54,019 nucleotides of DNA from an uncultured Christensenellaceae bacterium (GTDB lineage: Bacteria; Bacillota; Clostridia; Christensenellales; CAG-314): positions 1 through 54,019 of the forward strand of contig CAJUNH010000010.1 of assembly GCA_910587795.1 (NCBI GenBank), written 5' to 3'. Of the stretch, positions 43,799-52,042 are shown in pieces. Each line of letters starts with the position of its first letter. Within the stretch, counting starts at the first letter, position 1. A program made the translations under genes and the position numbers. The notes beneath the pieces are model-generated. The model was not told where the DNA came from, did not search any database, and was given only the letters and a program-made list of their open reading frames with translations.

Positions 43799-44727
43799 TG
43801 GCGATTTCACAGGACAGATATCAGCAGCTTGCGGCGGAGTTTGCTCCCGTAAAAACGCAAGTGGAAGCGGTGGACAGAAAATACAGCTTGGATTATAACG
43901 AGCCGCTTTTGGATATGCCCCAAAGTTTGGATTTGCCGCGGCTGGAATTTACGCCTAAAACCGAACGTGAGCTTAGGGAAGAAGCGGATTTGCAGGTAAA
44001 ACCGCGTTATTTGGAACGGCTGCTTGCGCTGAATAAAAGTTATAGCGCCGACGTTAATAAAACGGAACGCGCGCTGCTTAACGCTGAGGAATCCGCCCGT
44101 AAAGCGCTTGCAAAACTTGCGGCGGATTTTAATACCGACGCCGAAACGATCCGCAGTAAGCTTATAGACGCGGGACTGCTGTATTCGTCTGCGCTAAGCA
44201 GAATTACCGAACAGCGCCGAACGCAGTATCAGGCGGACGTGGATAACGCCAACGCAAGCGCCGATGCGGAACGCAACGTAATAACCAAACAGCGCGAAGT
44301 TTTGGATCTAAACTATAATAATTCCGTCGCGGAGTTGGAAGAAGAACGCAATGCGCGTGCGCAGACGGCGTATAACAGCCTGAAAACAAAGGACGATGCG
44401 GAAAAAATCCGCACGGAAAAATACAATAACGGGTTAGAGGAAAAAGAACAAAAATATCTTTACTCACGCGCCCGCGCTTACGAATACGCCCGTCAGGCGG
44501 AATACGACAGAGCGTTTGAAGCGCGCCGACTGCGTAACGAAATAGGCGCGGCAGGATACGAAGAGGCAATCATCACGGAAAAATACGGCATTTTAACGAG
44601 ATACGTTTCCGCTTTGGGTAACAGGGAAGAGGCTCTTGCCGTAGTGCAGGGGGATAACTTTTGCCGACTGCATTTAAAGGAATATTATAATACGCTGATA
44701 GATTACATAAACAGAAATCTCAATTAA
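43798..44727 (+). CDS. Long alpha-helical protein at the tail-needle position
   Basis: 309 residues from the ATG at 43798, overlapping the previous stop, with AAGGAGGAGAGG upstream. After a short Pro-containing N-terminus (about 1-55), almost the whole chain is charged helix rich in Ala, Glu, Arg and Asn (ALLNAEESARKALAKL, then ASADAERNVITKQREVL, LEEERNARAQTAYNSLK and ARAYEYARQAEYDRAFEARR), consistent with a coiled coil. P22 has its coiled-coil tail needle gp26 at this place. An internal virion protein is another option. It is the last gene of the cassette, directly before the terminator. Confidence 0.6.
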   Translation: MAISQDRYQQLAAEFAPVKTQVEAVDRKYSLDYNEPLLDMPQSLDLPRLEFTPKTERELREEADLQVKPRYLERLLALNKSYSADVNKTERALLNAEESARKALAKLAADFNTDAETIRSKLIDAGLLYSSALSRITEQRRTQYQADVDNANASADAERNVITKQREVLDLNYNNSVAELEEERNARAQTAYNSLKTKDDAEKIRTEKYNNGLEEKEQKYLYSRARAYEYARQAEYDRAFEARRLRNEIGAAGYEEAIITEKYGILTRYVSALGNREEALAVVQGDNFCRLHLKEYYNTLIDYINRNLN

Positions 44728-44798
44728 AAAAACTGCGCGTGCTGTTTGCCGAAACAAAACGTTTTTCAGTTACAGCCGACGCGTTTCAAAAAAAAATT

Positions 44799-44836
44799 GC
44801 GGAATACGTACCAAACTGCGTGTTCCGCTTTTTTAT
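44799..44836 (+). terminator. Strong terminator ending the capsid cassette
   Basis: Ten-bp stem GCGGAATACG (44799-44808) with CGTGTTCCGC (44819-44828), one G-T pair, followed by six T. It separates the cassette from the host membrane genes. Confidence 0.88.
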
Positions 44837-44981
44837 TTCGGCGGTTAATGTTTAAAATGCGTTCGGTTGGCGGCAGAACGTAAAAGTTAAGGCTGCCTGC
44901 CTCATAATTAAAATTATATTTTATCGTATTCTATTATTGCCGAACTCTAATTTCACTGTGCAATCAGCTTATTTAAAATGC

Positions 44982-45010
44982 TTGTAAAATAGTTAAATAT
45001 AGTGTATACT
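44982..45010 (+). promoter_or_regulatory. Promoter of the membrane protein pair
   Basis: TTGTAA (44982-44987), a 17-base spacer, TATACT (45005-45010), about 30 bases before the GTG start at 45043. Confidence 0.65.
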
Positions 45011-45042
45011 TATTTTATATCATTATAAGGGGGATTTTTGCC

Positions 45043-45864
45043 GTGAGGTTTCAAAGCAGGTCTGCGTTGGCGTACATGTTTAGAAATTTCGGTAGGTTGG
45101 TATACGTTGCGCTGCCCGTAGCCGTACTTATGGCGTTTTTTATAAATCCGTCCGGCGAGGCGGAGTTTTTCCGCGCGCTTGCAAATAACGAACTGACCGA
45201 CGAAAATCTCTTTTTCCTGTTTAGCCGCGCTGTTACCGTTATGCGTTTCGGTAAGTTTTGGTGGGTGGTTCTGCTTGCTTTTTTATTGCTGTGCTTTACG
45301 GTAAGTATGCTTATAGTAAAAATAAACCGTCACATGCACATAGGCGAAATGTCCGCCGTACCTCTAAGACGTTCCTTTGCTTTTATGCCTGCCGTTATGC
45401 TTACTATTGTTTGTATTATTGCAGGATACGAAATTACGATGCTGCTGTCTGCCGGTATAGTGTATGTTTTAAAGAGTGTAAGTAACCCCGTTGCAGTTGG
45501 CGCAGTGGGTTTGTCGGTTAACTTTATATTGCATTTTTTGATTGCTTGGGTATTTATGCTGTTAGTATTGGCGTTACCTATTAAATACAGCGAGCATTAC
45601 CGTCTTAACGTTGCATTTGCCCATTCCGTCCGCGTTATGAGCAAACAAACCAAAGCGGTAATTATTTCCTGCGTTGTATATACTTTGGGCAGATACGCTG
45701 TTGCGGCGGCAGGGTATTTTCTTTCCCCGTACCATATAGACGTAGTGTTGTACGCGTTGGTATATTTGATGTTAATAATGTATTTGCCGTGTTTTGCATA
45801 CAAGGTATACTACGATTTTGTCGGCGGCGAACGCCGTGACATTAGGCGGATAATGTTCGATTAG
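45043..45864 (+). CDS. Multi-pass membrane protein, unknown function
   Basis: 273 residues with about six hydrophobic segments (near 20-40, 75-98, 112-140, 150-195 as a long pair, 205-225 and 230-250). Cytoplasmic segments are basic (KINRHMHIGEMSAVPLRRS; GGERRDIRR at the end). GTG start with AAGGGGG about ten bases upstream. No enzyme motif. It forms a two-gene unit with the next membrane protein, 12 bases downstream. The two may make a complex. Not recognisably phage-related despite lying next to the cassette. Confidence 0.75.
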   Translation: MRFQSRSALAYMFRNFGRLVYVALPVAVLMAFFINPSGEAEFFRALANNELTDENLFFLFSRAVTVMRFGKFWWVVLLAFLLLCFTVSMLIVKINRHMHIGEMSAVPLRRSFAFMPAVMLTIVCIIAGYEITMLLSAGIVYVLKSVSNPVAVGAVGLSVNFILHFLIAWVFMLLVLALPIKYSEHYRLNVAFAHSVRVMSKQTKAVIISCVVYTLGRYAVAAAGYFLSPYHIDVVLYALVYLMLIMYLPCFAYKVYYDFVGGERRDIRRIMFD

Positions 45865-45876
45865 GAGGCTTGTTTT

Positions 45877-46833
45877 ATGATAAAATCTCTTAGCATTGCT
45901 TCCTTTAACTGGAAGGTTCTGTTTAAATCGTTATTTTGCCAAGTTTTGGTGCTTGTGCTGATTCTCGCGTTTGTAGTAACCGTTTTCGGCGGTTTGGCTA
46001 CCGATATTTTAAACGTCGTTACGGCAAGCGGCATTGCGGACTTTATTCAGCAAACAGTATCGGCAATTATCGACGGTACGTTTGACAGCTCCGTTTTTAC
46101 GCAAAATTTAAACGGACTTATTTCCAATATACAACAGAATATAGGCTCTATCCGTCACCCTTGGGGCGGTATGACGTTGTCGTACATTTTAGTGTTTGTC
46201 ACAATGCTTGTGTATCGGCTGTTTGTTGCGTATACCGATGTTACGGTTGCATGCCAAATAGAGGAGTTTATGACGTCTAACGCCGAACGCCCGTTTTTGT
46301 GGTTTTTATTAAAAAAACAGGGGCGTACGTGGGGATTTATCTGCTTGCAGCTTGTGCTTACGCTGCCGCTGGATATTATTTTATTGACAGGTTCGATAGG
46401 GCTGTATCTGCTGTTTTTGGTGGCGTTTAGGTGGTGGACTATTATCCCCGCAATGATAATACTCGTCCTGCTGTACGCCGCACGGCAAACTATGTTTGCT
46501 TTTTGCCTGCCCTCGGTCGTCTGCGAGGAAACGTCTGTAAGGCAGGCGTTTAAAAAGGGATTATCTCAAATAGCGTTTAGATTTTGGCACGTATTTTGGA
46601 AAACGCTGATAATTATGTGCTTAATGCTGGTAATATCCCTTGTAGGCGTGATGTTTGTAGGTAACGGCTGGGCTTTGACGGCAGTTGTTACCGTACCTAA
46701 TTTTATACTGTTTTTTGTGCTTAAATGCGTTAATTTTGTGGAATACTTTGAATCGAACAACCGTCCTTATTTCCACAAGCGAATTGCTATCGACGGCATG
46801 GAAAGGTATAATAAAAAGCGCAAAATCAAGTAG
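45877..46833 (+). CDS. Multi-pass membrane protein, unknown function
   Basis: 318 residues. An N-terminal helix (18-42) is followed by a loop of about 70 residues (SGIADFIQQTVSAIIDGTF) and then about five helices from 105 to 290, with a basic C-terminus (ERYNKKRKIK). AGGAGG lies before the ATG. The layout resembles the 345-residue protein at 9353-10390, and a shared family is possible. It is paired with the 273-residue membrane protein upstream. Function unknown. Confidence 0.75.
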   Translation: MIKSLSIASFNWKVLFKSLFCQVLVLVLILAFVVTVFGGLATDILNVVTASGIADFIQQTVSAIIDGTFDSSVFTQNLNGLISNIQQNIGSIRHPWGGMTLSYILVFVTMLVYRLFVAYTDVTVACQIEEFMTSNAERPFLWFLLKKQGRTWGFICLQLVLTLPLDIILLTGSIGLYLLFLVAFRWWTIIPAMIILVLLYAARQTMFAFCLPSVVCEETSVRQAFKKGLSQIAFRFWHVFWKTLIIMCLMLVISLVGVMFVGNGWALTAVVTVPNFILFFVLKCVNFVEYFESNNRPYFHKRIAIDGMERYNKKRKIK

Positions 46834-46961
46834 AAGGAAAAGGTCGGCGGGTATATTCCGTCTTGTATTTGCGCGTAAATTTATAAAATTTTTAACAGAA
46901 TAATTTAAACAACAGCCGCATCGTCGTATTTGCGGTTTTGTTTCCGTATAAAAGAGGATAT

Positions 46962-48902
46962 ATGAAAGAAAAGACAGATAACAAAGAAAAAAAACAGTAT
47001 TCGCAGCGTAAAACGGGCGAAAACGGAGCGGTAAAGGCTTTGCCGAACGATAGGGCTAAACAAACCGGCAAAACGGGAACGCCTCGCGGCGGTAAAAAAC
47101 AAAACGTTTTGGCGGAAGTTACAAGCGGTTTTGCTCCAAAGCTTACCGATACCAAGCATTATACCAACAATCCCAAACAGCGCAAAAAACCTCAAAGCGC
47201 GGTAAAAGCTTCTTTTGACGACCACTACCGTCCGCACGGTAAACTTAAAGTAATGTTTCTCGGCGGAGTGGGGGAAATCGGCAAAAATATGACCGTGTTT
47301 GAGTACGGCGGCAGCATAGTGATATTGGACGCGGGCATGACTTTCCCCAACGCAGATATGCCCGGCGTAGACGTGGTAATACCCGATATGGGCTATTTGG
47401 TGGAAAACCGTTCTAAAATAAAAGGTTTGCTGCTTACCCACGGACACGAGGACCATATCGGCGCGGTGCCGTATCTTGTGGCAAAACTGGGCGGTAAAGT
47501 GGATATCTACGGCACAAAACTTACCCTTGCTTTGGTAGAAAACAAACTGTTGGAACACAGTGTGCTCGACAAAGTAAATATGGTTGCCGTTTCCTCTAAA
47601 AGCATAGTGTCGCTGGGCGATTTTTCCGCCGAGTTTATACACGTATCGCACTCGGTTGCGGGTTCGGTTGCCATATGCTTGCGTACGCCTTTGGGCACGG
47701 TACTGCACACAGGCGACTTTAAAATCGATTACACCCCCTTAGGCAACGAAATTATGAACCTTAACCGCATTGCGGAAATCGGCAAACAGGGCGTTTTGCT
47801 GCTGATGAGCGAAAGCACAAACGTGGAAAAGCCCGGTTATACCATGAGCGAATCGGTAGTGCAGGAAACTATCAACAAGGTTTTTCAGGACGCAAAAGGA
47901 CGGCGTATAATTATTGCGACGTTTGCCTCCAACATCGACCGATTGGGTATGATAATAGAACTTGCCGCATTGTACAAGCGTAAAATTGCCGTGTCGGGCA
48001 GGAGTATGATTAAATATATCGAAACTGCCAAGCGCGTAGGAATGCTGCATGTAGACAACAAAATTTTTGTAGATATAGACAAAATCGGCGACGTGGAAGA
48101 CGGCAAGTTGGTGATACTTTCCACCGGCAGTCAGGGCGAGCCGATGTCGGCGCTTACGCGTATGGCGGACGGTGAGTTTAACAAAGTGCAGATAGGTTCC
48201 AACGATACGATCGTAATATCCGCAACGCCTATCCCGGGTAACGAAAGGGACGTGTATAACGTAATAAACAAGCTGTACCGTTTGGGCGCGGTCGTGGTGT
48301 ATTCGGCGCTGTCGTCGGTGCACGTATCGGGTCACGCCTGTCAGGAGGAATTAAAACTCATTTACACTTTGGTCAAGCCTAAGTATTTTATCCCCGTGCA
48401 CGGCGAGTACAGACATTTAAAACAGCACTCTATGTTGGTGGAAAAACTGGGTCACAAACGAGTAAATATAATTGTTCCCGATTTGGGCGACTGCGTAGAA
48501 ATAGACAATAACTTCTTCAAAATTACCGGACAGGTTTCCAGCGGCAGCATAATGGTAGACGGTTTGGGCGTAGGCGACGTGGGCAATATGGTACTGCGCG
48601 ACCGCTTAACCCTTGCCGAGGACGGAATTTTGGTCTGCGTTGCGGGCATAAGCAAGCAAACCGGTAAGTTGGTTACCGATATCGAAATCGTCAGCCGAGG
48701 CTGTTTCTTCGGCGGCGACGGCGCAGGGGATAATCCCGCAGGAGAAATCAAACGTCAGGTTGCGGCGGAACTTAATAAGTCGTTGGAAGGCAAGTATACT
48801 ATTGCCGCGCTTAAAACTTCAATCCAAAGAACGGTCAAACATTATTTCCGCATTACCTATAAACGTAATCCCGTAGTATTGCCGCTTATTTTGGAAATCT
48901 AA
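46962..48902 (+). CDS. rnj: Ribonuclease J with a long N-terminal extension
   Basis: 646 residues from the ATG at 46962 (AGAGGATAT upstream; the longest frame adds 8 residues). It is a metallo-beta-lactamase/beta-CASP nuclease that degrades and matures RNA as both 5' exonuclease and endonuclease. The zinc motif is H160-G-H-x-D-H165 (THGHEDHIGA). Other motifs are LHTGDFKID, SESTNVEKPG (with the start of the beta-CASP domain), STGSQGEPMSA and HVSGHA, and the C-terminal domain is present. Typical RNase J is about 555 residues. Here about 92 extra residues at the N-terminus are Lys/Gln/Gly-rich and probably disordered, perhaps an RNA- or partner-binding arm. Confidence 0.92.
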   Translation: MKEKTDNKEKKQYSQRKTGENGAVKALPNDRAKQTGKTGTPRGGKKQNVLAEVTSGFAPKLTDTKHYTNNPKQRKKPQSAVKASFDDHYRPHGKLKVMFLGGVGEIGKNMTVFEYGGSIVILDAGMTFPNADMPGVDVVIPDMGYLVENRSKIKGLLLTHGHEDHIGAVPYLVAKLGGKVDIYGTKLTLALVENKLLEHSVLDKVNMVAVSSKSIVSLGDFSAEFIHVSHSVAGSVAICLRTPLGTVLHTGDFKIDYTPLGNEIMNLNRIAEIGKQGVLLLMSESTNVEKPGYTMSESVVQETINKVFQDAKGRRIIIATFASNIDRLGMIIELAALYKRKIAVSGRSMIKYIETAKRVGMLHVDNKIFVDIDKIGDVEDGKLVILSTGSQGEPMSALTRMADGEFNKVQIGSNDTIVISATPIPGNERDVYNVINKLYRLGAVVVYSALSSVHVSGHACQEELKLIYTLVKPKYFIPVHGEYRHLKQHSMLVEKLGHKRVNIIVPDLGDCVEIDNNFFKITGQVSSGSIMVDGLGVGDVGNMVLRDRLTLAEDGILVCVAGISKQTGKLVTDIEIVSRGCFFGGDGAGDNPAGEIKRQVAAELNKSLEGKYTIAALKTSIQRTVKHYFRITYKRNPVVLPLILEI

Positions 48903-49116
48903 TTTTATTAAAAAAACGCAAACGCAATATTTAATTTATGTTTTGTGTATTTTAACTTAAACGTAAGCTGAATAATTGCGTTCTGTATATTAACGGACAG
49001 GATTGACGGCAGACGGTATACTAAATCGATAACTGTAATATTTAAGTACTCAATATTTTTAGACAGTTGTATTTTTTTATGGTAAACGGCAGTGCCGAAC
49101 ATTAATTTTAAAACCG

Positions 49117-49701
49117 ATGAAAACGTTAGCGGAACTGAAACAATTTGCGCGCGAGCGCTATATACCCGTAATGTTGGACGATACGCGGGAACTTCTTTAC
49201 AATACCGTTTGCCGCGCTAAGCCTGAGCGAATTTTGGAAATAGGTACTGCCATAGGTTACAGCGGTATAGTTATGCTGTCGGCTTGCGGCGCAACTCTTA
49301 ACACGATAGAGTTTGACGAAGCTTCTGCAAATGCGGCGCGCGCTAATTTCGCAGAATTCGGTTACGCCGACAGAGTAACTCTGTTTGTGGGCGACGCGCG
49401 GGAAATTATAAGCTATTTAACCGGTACTTACGACTTTATATTTTTGGACGGACCAAAGGGACAATACAAAGTTTTTTTGCCGTACCTTACCGATTTGTTG
49501 GACGTAGGCGGTACTCTTGTGTGCGATAACGTGCTGTATAAGGGCTTAGTTGAGCACGTGCCGTCCAATCCCCGTCACAAGCATATAACTGCGGCGCGCA
49601 ATATGCGGGCGTTTTTGGACGAAATCACAACCTCTCCGCGTTATAAAACGGTACTGCACAGGGTGGGTGACGGCGTTACCGTTTCGCAGAAAATCCGCTG
49701 A
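49117..49701 (+). CDS. trmR: tRNA 5-hydroxyuridine methyltransferase, TrmR-like
   Basis: 194-residue class I SAM-dependent O-methyltransferase. Motif I is ILEIGTAIGYSG (about 40-51), then IEFDEASANAARANF (motif II acid) and FIFLDGPKGQY near 108-118 with the metal-binding Asp, and LVCDNVLYKGLVEH. These define the YrrM/TrmR family, which methylates 5-hydroxyuridine at position 34 of some tRNAs to 5-methoxyuridine. The U32 protein gene 275 bases downstream supplies the preceding hydroxylation, supporting this assignment over other small-molecule methyltransferases. Confidence 0.83.
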   Translation: MKTLAELKQFARERYIPVMLDDTRELLYNTVCRAKPERILEIGTAIGYSGIVMLSACGATLNTIEFDEASANAARANFAEFGYADRVTLFVGDAREIISYLTGTYDFIFLDGPKGQYKVFLPYLTDLLDVGGTLVCDNVLYKGLVEHVPSNPRHKHITAARNMRAFLDEITTSPRYKTVLHRVGDGVTVSQKIR

Positions 49702-49975
49702 TTTCTGCCGTGTCGTTTTAACGCTTATTTTTAAATTTTCGCTGACGGAATTTTTTTGCCGCTATCCGCAGAATTGTTTATACTATACGCGATTAAACCT
49801 AAATGCCGAGCGGCAGCGGTTGTGATAAAGAAAAAACGGCGTCGCGGCAGTCTTTCTAAATAATTGCTGATTTTATATTTTTTATTGTTTATTTGTCAAA
49901 AGGACATGTTTTATTGCCGTTTTTGTAAAAAAATAGACTACTATGTTACACATAATATCCTAAACGGAGCAGAAA

Positions 49976-51202
49976 ATGCAAAAAATCGAATTGTTAGCCC
50001 CTGCGGGCAATATGGAAAAGTTAATAACCGCAATACATTTCGGCGCAGACGCGGTTTATCTTGCCGGCAAGCGTTACGGTTTGCGCGCCTATGCGGATAA
50101 TTTCGGCGAGGAGCAAATTGCGCAGGCGGTGGAATACGCGCACGCCCGTAACGTCAAGGTTTACGTTACTTTAAATATATTTGCAAAAAATGCGGATTTT
50201 ACAGATTTAGGGGATTATTTGCGCGTGTTGGAAAAAGCGGGCGCGGACGCGGTGTTGGTAAGCGATTTGGGTGTTTTGGGGTATGTCCGTTCGTTAAGCA
50301 GTTTGCCTGTGCATATTTCCACGCAAGCCAATACTACAAATAAATACGCCGTTCGTATGTGGAAGACGCTGGGGGCAGACAGGGTGGTTTTATCCCGCGA
50401 AACGTCACTTAGCGATATCAGCGAAATTACGCGTTTTTGCCCCGACGTGGAAATCGAGGCATTCGTGCACGGAGCGATGTGCATAAGCTATTCCGGCAGA
50501 TGTCTAATGTCCAACTACCTTGCTCACCGCGACGCCAACCGCGGCGAATGCGTTCAGGCGTGCCGTTGGCAGTGGAGCGTAAGAGAGGTCAGCCGCAGCG
50601 ACGAAATGCCCGTGGAGGAGGACGAACGCGGAACGTACATATTTAACAGTAAGGATATGAATATGCTTGCGTATCTTCCCGCCGTTTTGGATGCGGGCGT
50701 TACCAGTCTTAAAGTGGAAGGACGTATGAAATCTGCTTTTTACGTTGCCACGGTTGTATCCGCTTACCGCAGGGCGCTTAACGCAATACGGCACGGAGTG
50801 TTTACGGACGAACTTGCAGCCGAACTTACCGCCGAGCTCAACAAAGCTTCCCACCGCGAATATACAACGGGCTTTTATTTTGACGAGGAACAAACCCGTC
50901 AATACTATCCGTCCGGTAAGGCTACGGAAGAGTACAAGTTTATTGCGGTAGTAAAGCGCGTCAACGCAAACGGCACCGTAACGGTGGAACAGCGCAATAA
51001 ATTTGCTGTCGGCGATACTTTGGAAACTCTGTCGGCAGGCGCGGATACAAACAAGACGTTTACGGTAAGTGCCTGCACGGACGAACACGGCGAACATGTC
51101 GACGTGTGCAACCGCGTAAAGCAGACGGTCACGATAAACTGCCCGTACAATCTGCAGACGGGCGATATTTTGCGAAGATACGAAGGCGATAAACGCGAAT
51201 AA
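49976..51202 (+). CDS. trhP: U32-family tRNA uridine-34 hydroxylation protein, TrhP-like
   Basis: 408 residues. It starts IELLAPAGNMEKLITAIHFGADAVYLAG, the U32 hallmark. The Cys cluster C169, C176, C192 and C196 (CISYSGRC, then GECVQAC) fits the iron-sulfur site of TrhP-type proteins, which use prephenate to hydroxylate uridine 34 of tRNA. FVHGAMCISYSGRCLMS and SLKVEGRMKSAFYVATVV are typical of the group once called collagenase-like peptidases. In Bacillus the yrrM-N-O cluster combines trmR with two U32 genes; here only one is present. GGAG precedes the ATG, and a terminator follows. Confidence 0.87.
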   Translation: MQKIELLAPAGNMEKLITAIHFGADAVYLAGKRYGLRAYADNFGEEQIAQAVEYAHARNVKVYVTLNIFAKNADFTDLGDYLRVLEKAGADAVLVSDLGVLGYVRSLSSLPVHISTQANTTNKYAVRMWKTLGADRVVLSRETSLSDISEITRFCPDVEIEAFVHGAMCISYSGRCLMSNYLAHRDANRGECVQACRWQWSVREVSRSDEMPVEEDERGTYIFNSKDMNMLAYLPAVLDAGVTSLKVEGRMKSAFYVATVVSAYRRALNAIRHGVFTDELAAELTAELNKASHREYTTGFYFDEEQTRQYYPSGKATEEYKFIAVVKRVNANGTVTVEQRNKFAVGDTLETLSAGADTNKTFTVSACTDEHGEHVDVCNRVKQTVTINCPYNLQTGDILRRYEGDKRE

Positions 51203-51217
51203 AAAACCTTCCCGATT

Positions 51218-51268
51218 ATAATGCGTACCTCAAAAGCCTAACGCTGATGCAGGTATGCATTATTTTTT
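51218..51268 (+). terminator. Terminator after trhP
   Basis: Thirteen-bp stem (51218-51230 with 51251-51263, one G-T pair) followed by seven T. Confidence 0.82.
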
Positions 51269-51351
51269 TACGTAACGGAAAAGTTTTTTATAAAATATAC
51301 GTGTTAAAATCAAACGCTTCGTTCAGTTAAATATTACAGTAAAAAGCAGGT

Positions 51352-51981
51352 TTAAGCATGCGTATTTGCACAAATTTTTTCCGCTTCCTTTATTGCTCCC
51401 AGCGCAAATACGTCTAGTGAACTCGCCTGATGAATCAGCGTTAAGCTTTCGCCGTTACAGGCAAACGTCACTTCGTGTCTGCCCATATTGTCGCCTAGGC
51501 GCAGAGAATGCGTTTCCACCGAGCGGAAACCGCCTAAATTATTTGCAATCATTGCCGCCAAATCTTTTGCGGTGCCGCTGGGGGCGTCTTTTTTACCTTT
51601 GCGGTGGGTTTCCGTAAGGGCGCAGTCCCAGTTCAGTTCGCGGCTGACTGTTTGGCACAATTTGTACAGCATAGCTACGCCTTCTGCAAAGTTGGACTTT
51701 TGTATAACGGTAACTTCTTTGGATAAATCGTCCAGTAACGTAAGCTGTCCGCCGTTTAAACCCGTCGCTCCGCTTATAAGAGGACAGTTGTGTTCTCGGC
51801 AAAATTGTACAACGTCGTTTACCGCTTCGGCTGTGGCAAAGTTTACAGCGGCGTCCACGCGCGCTAAGGCGTTCTGTTCGTAATTTTTATCTATTTGCCA
51901 AACATTGTGGTTTCTTTTCTGCGCCAGTTCAACCGCTTTACTGCCGACGCGTCCTTTTGCGCCGAATACGGCAATATTCAT
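51352..51981 (-). CDS. dapB: 4-hydroxy-tetrahydrodipicolinate reductase (short form)
   Basis: 209 residues from the ATG at 51979-51981 (AGGAG about ten bases upstream; the longest frame adds 10 residues). It reduces the DapA product with NAD(P)H in diaminopimelate/lysine synthesis. Cofactor motif FGAKGRVG lies at 6-13. SGATGL is near 70-75. The catalytic region ETHRKGKKDAPSGTA holds His126 and Lys130. In most relatives the motif has two adjacent His; the second is Arg127 here. It is about 50 residues shorter than E. coli DapB, as in some Clostridia. Third gene of the asd-dapA-dapB operon, 61 bases after dapA. Confidence 0.9.
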   Translation of the reverse strand: MNIAVFGAKGRVGSKAVELAQKRNHNVWQIDKNYEQNALARVDAAVNFATAEAVNDVVQFCREHNCPLISGATGLNGGQLTLLDDLSKEVTVIQKSNFAEGVAMLYKLCQTVSRELNWDCALTETHRKGKKDAPSGTAKDLAAMIANNLGGFRSVETHSLRLGDNMGRHEVTFACNGESLTLIHQASSLDVFALGAIKEAEKICANTHA

Positions 51982-52042
51982 AACTTCGATTTCTCCTGTA
52001 TTATATTTCAAATTTAAAAGGGCGATTTGTCTGTTGTGCGGG

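Larger units (their letters stand above)
34418..44837 (+). mobile_element. P22-like head and packaging cassette without tail, lysis or integration genes
   Basis: From the regulator to the terminator: terminase, portal, scaffold-like, capsid, adaptor-like, plug-like and needle-position genes, all intact, mostly overlapping or closely spaced and with good ribosome binding sites. No integrase, repressor, replication, lysis, ejection or receptor-binding gene, and no flanking direct repeats seen. Base and codon use look like the neighbours. Interpreted as prophage-derived: either a remnant or a domesticated particle-forming locus. One leftward SH3 gene (34974-35720) lies inside. Confidence 0.75.

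Noticed and set aside
32149..46833. Integrase, attachment repeats or tRNA-based insertion site around the phage-type region
   Set aside because: No integrase motif, no tRNA and no convincing direct repeat was found at either side by eye.
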